The position numbers and the translations under genes were made by a program. From NCBI GenBank assembly GCA_020026215.1, contig JAHHQT010000090.1, positions 1-7,413 on the forward strand: DNA of 7,413 bases, read 5' to 3'. The notes below the pieces were generated by a model. The model was not told where the DNA came from and did no database searches. It was given only the letters and a program-made list of their open reading frames with translations. The stretch comes from Muribaculaceae bacterium. GTDB taxonomy: Bacteria; Bacteroidota; Bacteroidia; Bacteroidales; Muribaculaceae. Of this stretch, positions 1 through 6,222 are shown piece after piece; position 1 is the first letter of the stretch; each line of letters begins with the position of its first letter.

Positions 1-798
1 GGTTTGAAGGGTACAGACTTGTATGTATTGACTGATGATGGCCGTTGGGAATATGTCAATACCAACCGTCCTGTTGCTGACAAGAAGACCAAGGAATGCA
101 CTAAAACTTATGTCAACAATATGGATGGCAGAATGCACGAATATTTGATTTATTTGCCACTTTATGATGGTGTTACTGAAATGTGGGTTGGTGTAGATTC
201 TGCATCTGTTATCCAACAACCTGTATTGGATACTCCTCGCAAGTCAAAGAAGGTGGTAATGTATGGTACAAGCATTCTACAAGGCGGTTGTTCAACTCGT
301 ACCGGTATGGTGGCTACTAACATGATTCAACGCGACTTGAACTGTGAAGTGGTCAACTGGGGTTTCAGTGGCGAAGGTAAGATGGATTTCTGCATGGCTC
401 GCGCTTTGGCAAAAGTGGAAGATGCCGATGTCTATGTATTAGACCCTGTGCCTAACTGTACTGAAATGATGTGTGACACTATTACATACGATTTTGTCAA
501 GACATTGGCTGATCTTCGTCCAGATGTTCCTATCGTAATGGTAGAAGGTCCGATTTACAGTTATGCGAAATACGACAGTTTTTTCAAGGAATATTTGCCA
601 AAGAAGAATGCCAAATTTAGAAAGAATTATGAAAAATTGGTGGCAGACGGCTATAAGAATTTGTATTACTTGCCTTGTGATGGTTTGTCTGGTTACGACA
701 ACGAAGGTACAGTTGACGGTATCCACTTTACAGATTTAGGCTTCCGTCGTTATGCCGACAAGTTAATCCCAATTTTGAAACCGTTATTGGATAAATAG
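1..798 (+). CDS. SGNH/GDSL-family hydrolase with GxDLY N-terminal region, 5' truncated by window edge
   Basis: This is the C-terminal 265 residues of an SGNH-type serine hydrolase, probably an exported esterase acting on acylated carbohydrate. The reading frame is open to base 1 (the first codons read Gly-Leu-Lys-Gly-Thr-Asp-Leu-Tyr), so the true start and any signal peptide lie upstream. Numbering from base 4, GTDLY at 3-7 matches the GxDLY motif of the beta-sandwich domain that precedes this hydrolase class in Bacteroidetes. The hydrolase domain begins near residue 82. Its expected blocks are visible: YGTSI with nucleophile Ser90 (bases 271-273), NWGFSGEG (118-125) with the block II Gly, VPN with Asn151, and DGIH with Asp238 and His241 (His at 724-726). 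All catalytic residues are therefore present and the visible part looks intact. It ends in TAG just before a strong terminator. The substrate cannot be told from the sequence. The family call is firm; the esterase role is inferred from the family. Confidence 0.9.
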   Translation, partial: GLKGTDLYVLTDDGRWEYVNTNRPVADKKTKECTKTYVNNMDGRMHEYLIYLPLYDGVTEMWVGVDSASVIQQPVLDTPRKSKKVVMYGTSILQGGCSTRTGMVATNMIQRDLNCEVVNWGFSGEGKMDFCMARALAKVEDADVYVLDPVPNCTEMMCDTITYDFVKTLADLRPDVPIVMVEGPIYSYAKYDSFFKEYLPKKNAKFRKNYEKLVADGYKNLYYLPCDGLSGYDNEGTVDGIHFTDLGFRRYADKLIPILKPLLDK

Positions 799-823
799 AC
801 ATTGTTATTTTTATTATATTAGA

Positions 824-853
824 AAAGGCATCTGACTTATGTTAGATGCCTTT
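824..853. terminator. Bidirectional intrinsic terminator between convergent genes
   Basis: A 13-bp stem pairs 824-836 with 841-853 around the loop TTAT; the only imperfection is one G-T pair at 834/843. On the plus strand it follows the hydrolase stop by 25 bases and is followed by TCTCATTTATT. On the minus strand it follows the ccsBA stop by 28 bases and runs into TTTTCTAATATAATAAAAAT. The T-rich tract is thus better on the minus side, but the position between two convergent stop codons suggests it serves both genes. Confidence 0.85.
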
Positions 854-881
854 CTCATTTATTGGATTTCAAATATGTCCA

Positions 882-3266
882 TTACTTTCTGTTTTTTATT
901 AATGCCATTGCGCCCGGTATTACAAAGAATCCGATGATGATGACATAGATATATGCAGGGAGACCTGCAAGGCCACTGCTGTTGCCGTAAGAGTGCATTC
1001 CGCTCAACAGATAGTTGACACCGAAATAAGTCATCAGAACGGCTAAGAATGCCAATTGAGAGAATAAGTTGAACATAAGGTCTGACTTTTTCTTTTGGAA
1101 CCAGCGATAGTGAAGAACAATGGCATAGACAATCACGGTAATCAATGCCCAAGTCTCTTTCGGGTCCCAACTCCAATAGCGTCCCCATGACTCGTTAGCC
1201 CAAATAGCACCTAAAAATATGCCGATTGTCATTAATGCCAAGCCAATAATCAATGCCATTTCATTGATAATGCTGAGTTGGTGTATTCTTGTTGTCAGAA
1301 ATTCGCGGTTAGTTTGGGTTCTGCATGACAATATCACCAAGTTGGTAGTGCCAATCATGGTGCTGATACCAAAGAATCCGTAGGCAGCCATTAAAGTAGC
1401 CACATGGAACATCAACCATGGAGATTTCAATACTGGAACAAGCGGATTGATTTGCGGGTCCATCCAGTTGAGACTTGACACAAACAAGACTACGCCACCG
1501 AATAAAGTTGCCAATGAGAAAGCCATAAAATTCTTCTTGGCAAATAGCAATCCACCGAATACGGAAACCCATGCTAACAATACCATAGTTTCATAGGAGT
1601 TACTCCAGGGTGCATGGCCTGCAATGTACCAGCGCATACCAATACTGTAGGTCTGTAGTAGGAAGAATACCAGTACGAGTGTTGAAAGAACTAGTTTTAC
1701 AGTCTTTTGCCAAGGCACTATCTCTTTTTTCATCATCATTATGATGGAGAAAATCAGTAATATTCCGCCTATAATCAAGTAGCCCTTTTGGCTATGATGG
1801 AAGAGGTTGAGGTTGTTGTATTTGATTTCCACTGCCATGCGTTGGGGAGAGATGTCCAAACCTGTATTGTGTTCAATTTGAAATTGGTTGATTGCACTTA
1901 GGGCAACGTCTGCTTTTTCCCAGTTTTGAGAAAGTTTGGCATTGTTTACCTCCTGTAGGTAATTGTGGAACAGACTGATAATTTGTGCTGAATCAGCCGG
2001 GCAGAAACCGCTTAAATCGTCGCCTGCTGCATACCATTTGTCTTCTGCATGATTGTTGTCAGGGAAGATGCGTACCAATTGATAATTGAAGATTTGATGA
2101 AGTATATTGATTTTCTCGTCCAGTTTAATCAACTCTTTTTCAATAACGGAGCGTTCTGCAGGAACTTTGCGATAGGCCAATTCCAAATCTTTGCCGAATT
2201 TGTAGAATCCGTTTTTGTCGAAAGCATCGGTATAGGCCATATATTCGTTTGGTAATGTATAGAATTGCCCGAATTCCTTTTTGTCAATTTTGATGAATGG
2301 TTTGTGTGCCCATTTTTTCGGAGCTGAAAGCAAGTCCAAAAGAAATTGTTCCGGAGTCATTCCGTCAATCTCCTTCTCCTTGTTCACTTTACGAAGAATT
2401 TCAGAGGCGAAAGTATTGATAGGAACAATACGTCCATTGTTGGACTGCATTGGTATTGCTCCAAATTTCTCGGCGTGTTCAGTAGGAATAGTTTGAGCAT
2501 TGACAAGAATAGGCAATGATAGTAATGCCAATAATACGGTCAAGCGCATAGCGTTCAGTTCCTTGATTAGTCTTCTGAAACGGGTGTGTTTGTCAAGCAG
2601 ACAAGCTACCAAGCCGAAGAACAATAGGGCATAACCGATATAAGTAATGGTACGTCCTGTCACATCACGGTTCACCGATAGGATAGAACCTTGTTCGTCT
2701 TGGTCGTATGATGCTTGGAAGAAACGGTATCCTTTTATATCCAATACATTATTCATAAAAACCTTGTGCTCGGAAGTTGTTCCATCAACATACAGACGCA
2801 AATAACTTTCGTAAGAAGAAGGACTTTGTGATCCCGGATAGCGGGTTAGCTTGAAGTCAAGAAGTTCTACCTCAAACGGCAGTTGGTGTGTGGTTTGAGA
2901 GTCGTTATCCTTCATAATCATCATGTCGGTGCGTTCTCCTTTTCTCAAATGAATCATACCTTCCTCGCTGAATATGTGTGTAAACATCGCTCCTGCAAGG
3001 ATGACCATAAATGAAAAGTGGACAACAATATATCCCCAGCGTTTTAGTTGGAACAGTTTTTTGTTGACGGTAATGCTTACGAAATTGATGAGCATCAGAA
3101 TGTGCAACAGAATGAACAAAGGGGAGTAGTAAATGATAGCTTTGGCTACTGGCGTACCATAGTCTTTTTCAACGAAGGTAGCCAAAGCTAGAACAATTGC
3201 GTAGATTGATAGAAATATCAGAGCCGCTCGATAAGAAGATAAAAATCTTAGGAGTTTTTCTTTCAT
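882..3266 (-). CDS. ccsBA: CcsBA: fused ResB-CcsA cytochrome c haem lyase (system II)
   Basis: This 794-residue polytopic protein exports haem and attaches it to CxxCH motifs of apocytochromes on the outer face of the cytoplasmic membrane. The ResB/Ccs1 half covers about 1-230: three membrane helices (13-31, 44-66, 77-98), an external domain (99-203) and a fourth helix (206-224). The CcsA half covers about 495-794 and carries the signature tryptophan-rich WWD motif WGRYWSWDPKETW (694-706). Haem-ligand histidines known from CcsBA work are identifiable: His83 in ResB helix 3, His551 (GHAPWSNSYE), His621 inside a helix (LMFHVATLM) and His758 (GMHSYG). I count 14 helices, and the Lys/Arg clusters fall on the cytoplasmic side throughout. 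Between the halves are a signal-peptide-like helix (241-258) and an external domain of about 235 residues. The ATG start lies six bases after the cytochrome stop (TAAAAGCGAATG), which implies co-transcription and probably translational coupling. In Wolinella, CcsBA isoenzymes such as NrfI sit beside and specialise for particular multihaem cytochromes; that precedent suggests, but does not prove, a dedicated role here. Confidence 0.95.
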   Translation of the reverse strand: MKEKLLRFLSSYRAALIFLSIYAIVLALATFVEKDYGTPVAKAIIYYSPLFILLHILMLINFVSITVNKKLFQLKRWGYIVVHFSFMVILAGAMFTHIFSEEGMIHLRKGERTDMMIMKDNDSQTTHQLPFEVELLDFKLTRYPGSQSPSSYESYLRLYVDGTTSEHKVFMNNVLDIKGYRFFQASYDQDEQGSILSVNRDVTGRTITYIGYALLFFGLVACLLDKHTRFRRLIKELNAMRLTVLLALLSLPILVNAQTIPTEHAEKFGAIPMQSNNGRIVPINTFASEILRKVNKEKEIDGMTPEQFLLDLLSAPKKWAHKPFIKIDKKEFGQFYTLPNEYMAYTDAFDKNGFYKFGKDLELAYRKVPAERSVIEKELIKLDEKINILHQIFNYQLVRIFPDNNHAEDKWYAAGDDLSGFCPADSAQIISLFHNYLQEVNNAKLSQNWEKADVALSAINQFQIEHNTGLDISPQRMAVEIKYNNLNLFHHSQKGYLIIGGILLIFSIIMMMKKEIVPWQKTVKLVLSTLVLVFFLLQTYSIGMRWYIAGHAPWSNSYETMVLLAWVSVFGGLLFAKKNFMAFSLATLFGGVVLFVSSLNWMDPQINPLVPVLKSPWLMFHVATLMAAYGFFGISTMIGTTNLVILSCRTQTNREFLTTRIHQLSIINEMALIIGLALMTIGIFLGAIWANESWGRYWSWDPKETWALITVIVYAIVLHYRWFQKKKSDLMFNLFSQLAFLAVLMTYFGVNYLLSGMHSYGNSSGLAGLPAYIYVIIIGFFVIPGAMALIKNRK

Positions 3267-3272
3267 TCGCTT

Positions 3273-5840
3273 TTAAAACTTAATATTCTTAATTTTCTTG
3301 ATAAATTGACCTATTCTTTTTCTTTTCATAACGATGATGAAGCCAAGAGGAATCAATAGGATGATAATGATGATACCACCAGCTTTCACCCATGAAATCA
3401 ATAGATTGTTTTCCCGCAATAATTGGCCGTGGTCTTCATCGCTTGTGAAGTTCAAGTCAACAATTTCTGCAATCTTGCCTAACATCTTGATAGGAATAGA
3501 TCCTTCAGGAATATCTTGGTGACAAGCCAAACAAGTACCTGTACGTGACAATGAGTGGCGCTGTGCTTCTGTCAATGGCATTGATGTTGGCCAGTGAGAA
3601 TCGATGGTTTGCATTTGTTTGCCGTCTTTGTTCAACAGTTGCATGAAGTCACTATGTAAGCCTTTGATTGCATATATTTGAGCTTCCGTAAATTCACTAA
3701 CATTCTTACCGTTAATATCCACAACATCAGCATAGCGTGTCTTGCCCGGTTCTGAGTCATATCTGCCATTGTCAGTACCATAGCCAATAGCTGCTGAGTT
3801 TCCGTGACAATCAGAACATTCGCGTGATTCCAAAGATGTGGTGTGAGGGTTGATTGGAGCCAATTCGGTTGCGCTGTAGCCTTGTGCTGTTTGAGCAACA
3901 TTGTTCCAATGAATAACTTTACCATCCGGTCCAATTACAGTGCTGACTGTTTGGATAACGCCAACCAAAGGACTTACACGACCTTCACCGTTAATCCCCA
4001 ATGGTGGATTTTCCCAACGGACATGACTATAGTCCCAGTTTGTAGGAGCTCCTACTTGCATAGTATATTTAAAGTCATGGTCAGAAGTTGTACCGTCTTT
4101 GTCAACATCTTCTGCTGAGTTCAACCAGTCGATTGAATTCTTGGTATAGTCAATTACATACTTATATCCATAGTATTGGGCTGCCCATGTAGAGTGACAA
4201 GCGTAGCATTCCAATGTTTCCATGTGTTTAGGAACGCTGACCATTGCTGTTTTGGCTTTGGCAGGGTTCTTCCAGCCATCTGTTTCATTCAAATTCTTCA
4301 AGGTCGGAACTTCCCAGTCATAGCCAGTTTCTGAATGGACAATGACTTTGTTGCCTCTACGAACCACATTTCCCAATGGATTACCGCGTGAAGAAAGAAT
4401 ATAGCCGTCTTCTTTTGGATAAACTAAACCGAATTTCTTGGTTACTTCCAAAGGTTCGTCAGCCAATCCGCGGGCATCGTTCATATTTAGTTTCTTGCCG
4501 AATTCGTCACCATATCCCAATGGTAATTCCCAAGGATAGTGAGTCGCTGTTCCGTGACAGTCGGCACATTCAATTTCAATAGTGGCAAGTGTTGTAGAAC
4601 CGATATTACCGTTGCCGTGCATAGCATTGGTAGTGTGGCAGTCCTGGCAAAGCAAGCCTGTGACTTCCTTACCGTCAGCCATTAAGCGGTGGTGGGCATC
4701 GTTCTTCATATATTTGAATACATAGCCTGCATTTGCTTTTTGAGATTCGCCCTTTTCATTGAAAGGCCCTCTGTGGTCACCATGCCCCAATGCCATCAAG
4801 CCTTGGTAAGCATGGCCGATACGACGACCTGCTGCGTGACAAGTGGCACAAGTGGAGACTTGTATTCCTGACATTTGGTGTGCGTTCATCACAAATTTAG
4901 ACTTGCGTGTACCTTGCATAGAGTGAACTAATACATGTCCTGCTTTGTCTTTGAGGATAGATGGGTCGCCTCCTTCATAGAAGCCTTCGTTGCTGTAGAC
5001 ACTGTGGCAGGCTGCACATCCCATTCCTCTGAAGTGGCCTCTGTCCTGCATACCTTTATTGCTGATGTGGCAGGCATTACAGTTGCGCAAATAAGTAAAT
5101 GCTGCTTGTTCAGGCATGGATTCCAATTTGCTTAAATCCACTTCCGGTATTTTCTTTAATGCAGAAGGGTATTGGCCTGGGAAAGCCTTTGCCATTTCGT
5201 GCATGTATGCTTTATATTTTTCTGTACCAAAACGAGGAGTAGGTCCGTCAGGGTCGTCCATTTCGTGGTCGCCATAAATGTGGTCCTTGTTTTCGGTATC
5301 CAAGCCAAAACTCCAGTTAATGGCTTTCATTTTACCTGCATCGGTGTTCATGATTGAACGATGCACGTTGTATATATGGTCAGTGTGGCATAGACCACAA
5401 GTATTTTCGTTGATATACAATGACCCTGGAACAGGTGTAAAGTCTTTCAACTTGCTCCCTTTTGGAACTCCGCTATGGGCAAGGTTCTTGTTGACTGTTT
5501 CGTGAGGATTACCGCCGTGACAAACCACACAACCATTAGGGTCGCCCATCTTTGTACCCATTTCAAGAATCTGTTTCATCATTTCTGAATTCAACGGTCT
5601 TGTCGGTTCAATGCCTTGGTGACATTTCAAGCAATATTGGTTTTCAGCTGGAAACTTCATTGCGGCGTCTGAAATGTCGGGATGATTTTCAGGCAATACG
5701 AGGGCTTGTACTGTCTTTTCCTGGGCAGTAGCTTCGTTAAAATATGAAATATAGTAATCAGCAATAAATCCTACAACAGCAACGGAAACGGCTGTAAGGA
5801 CTATATTGAAAATATGTTTTTTTGTAATTCTATTTTTCAT
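3273..5840 (-). CDS. Membrane-anchored undecahaem c-type cytochrome (11 CxxCH)
   Basis: This 855-residue exported electron-transfer protein is predicted to bind eleven c-type haems. The CxxCH motifs start at residues 70, 104, 148, 254, 275, 331, 398, 425, 545, 675 and 770. All 22 cysteines of the protein lie in these motifs, and 29 further histidines after the N-terminal segment are available as distal ligands. There is no CxxCK, the active-site motif of NrfA nitrite reductase, and no CX15CH as in MccA sulfite reductase. The N-terminus has basic residues and a hydrophobic stretch (about 11-29), followed by ATA-Q at 37-40, which could be a signal peptidase site; it may instead stay as an anchor. 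A C-terminal helix (about 815-838, rich in Ile) followed by a Lys/Arg-rich tail fixes the protein to the cytoplasmic membrane with the haem domain outside. Two long haem-free stretches occur at 430-544 and 550-674. It is the first gene of an operon with ccsBA. I cannot assign a named family or substrate: it could be a reductase, a quinol-linked electron carrier or a conduit. The ATG at 5838-5840 is chosen because it precedes the export signal. No Shine-Dalgarno is seen, as is usual in Bacteroidetes. Confidence 0.93.
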   Translation of the reverse strand: MKNRITKKHIFNIVLTAVSVAVVGFIADYYISYFNEATAQEKTVQALVLPENHPDISDAAMKFPAENQYCLKCHQGIEPTRPLNSEMMKQILEMGTKMGDPNGCVVCHGGNPHETVNKNLAHSGVPKGSKLKDFTPVPGSLYINENTCGLCHTDHIYNVHRSIMNTDAGKMKAINWSFGLDTENKDHIYGDHEMDDPDGPTPRFGTEKYKAYMHEMAKAFPGQYPSALKKIPEVDLSKLESMPEQAAFTYLRNCNACHISNKGMQDRGHFRGMGCAACHSVYSNEGFYEGGDPSILKDKAGHVLVHSMQGTRKSKFVMNAHQMSGIQVSTCATCHAAGRRIGHAYQGLMALGHGDHRGPFNEKGESQKANAGYVFKYMKNDAHHRLMADGKEVTGLLCQDCHTTNAMHGNGNIGSTTLATIEIECADCHGTATHYPWELPLGYGDEFGKKLNMNDARGLADEPLEVTKKFGLVYPKEDGYILSSRGNPLGNVVRRGNKVIVHSETGYDWEVPTLKNLNETDGWKNPAKAKTAMVSVPKHMETLECYACHSTWAAQYYGYKYVIDYTKNSIDWLNSAEDVDKDGTTSDHDFKYTMQVGAPTNWDYSHVRWENPPLGINGEGRVSPLVGVIQTVSTVIGPDGKVIHWNNVAQTAQGYSATELAPINPHTTSLESRECSDCHGNSAAIGYGTDNGRYDSEPGKTRYADVVDINGKNVSEFTEAQIYAIKGLHSDFMQLLNKDGKQMQTIDSHWPTSMPLTEAQRHSLSRTGTCLACHQDIPEGSIPIKMLGKIAEIVDLNFTSDEDHGQLLRENNLLISWVKAGGIIIIILLIPLGFIIVMKRKRIGQFIKKIKNIKF

Positions 5841-6160
5841 AAGTTAGGTCTTTGAGGTTAGACAAGTAAGAATAAAATATAAGCTCAATCAATTTGGTTA
5901 ATAAAATGAATTACTAGGTTAAAATAGATATATGTTAATATAATAATAGGTTTAAAATGTATTTAGGATGATATTATTATTCTTATAATCAAATAAATAG
6001 AAATAAATATAACATCTACTTTTTACACCAAATGCTACATCGTATTTTATTAGTATCTATTTTGATTACAAAATTAATAAAATTATTCATCTGTGCAATC
6101 ATTTTAGCTTAAATAAGATTTGCAAAATGGGTAATTGATCGTGGTTCAACTCTCTGAAAT
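5841..6160. other. AT-rich intergenic region upstream of the cytochrome operon
   Basis: These 320 bases hold no convincing coding sequence or structured RNA on either strand. Composition is strongly AT-rich, well above the flanking genes. The stretch lies between the start of the cytochrome gene and the terminator of the leucine-rich-repeat gene, so it must contain the operon's promoter and leader. A weak Bacteroides-type promoter match and three loosely similar GGTT(W)AAAAT elements (near 5896-5906, 5918-5926 and 5949-5958) are the only patterns seen. Confidence 0.7.
6069..6099 (-). promoter_or_regulatory. Candidate Bacteroides-type promoter for the cytochrome-ccsBA operon
   Basis: On the minus strand TAATTTTG (6076-6069) matches the Bacteroides -7 consensus TAnnTTTG exactly. 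ATTG (6099-6096), 19 bases upstream, is a three-of-four match to the -33 element TTTG. If real, it gives a leader of roughly 220 bases before the cytochrome ATG. The region is so AT-rich that chance matches are likely. An alternative pair is TATATTTA (6011-6004) with TTTG (6032-6029), but its 17-base spacing is short and the last base of the -7 box is wrong. Confidence 0.3.
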
Positions 6161-6194
6161 AAAAGAGGATTGAATTCTTTTGAATTCAATCCTC
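6161..6194 (-). terminator. Intrinsic terminator of the leucine-rich-repeat gene
   Basis: A perfect 13-bp inverted repeat pairs 6165-6177 with 6182-6194 (GAGGATTGAATTC on the left arm) around a four-base loop. Read on the minus strand, the stem is followed directly by TTTTATTTC. It begins 28 bases after the TAG of the surface-protein gene, so it closes that transcript and insulates the downstream cytochrome operon from read-through. Confidence 0.9.
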
Positions 6195-6222
6195 AGTGCT
6201 ATGTTATTATATATTGTATGTA

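Noticed and set aside
4..6. TTG codon as the start of the SGNH hydrolase
   Set aside because: It falls inside the GxDLY domain with no export signal before it, and the frame is open to the window edge, so it is an internal leucine codon.
3843..4118. Open frame of 91 codons on the plus strand inside the cytochrome gene
   Set aside because: It lies wholly antisense to a protein with clear CxxCH motifs, has no recognisable domain and is a by-product of the coding strand. The same holds for other opposite-strand or shifted frames, such as 439-726 (minus), 859-1188 (minus) and 2281-2496 (plus).
3273..5840. Identification of the cytochrome as NrfA-type nitrite reductase, because a CcsBA gene follows it
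   Set aside because: NrfA has about five haems with an active-site CxxCK (or CxxCH in some) and about 450-500 residues; this protein has eleven CxxCH motifs, 855 residues, no CxxCK and a C-terminal membrane helix.
6135..6149. FNR/CRP-like palindrome TTGA-N7-TCAA upstream of the cytochrome operon
   Set aside because: The family's half-sites are normally separated by six bases (TTGAT-N4-ATCAA); the seven-base spacing breaks the symmetry, and short palindromes are expected by chance in this AT-rich region.
5841..6160. Possible small RNA, tRNA or mobile-element remnant in the intergenic region
   Set aside because: No tRNA-like cloverleaf, no strong hairpin other than the terminator at 6161-6194, no terminal inverted repeats and no transposase fragment are visible.
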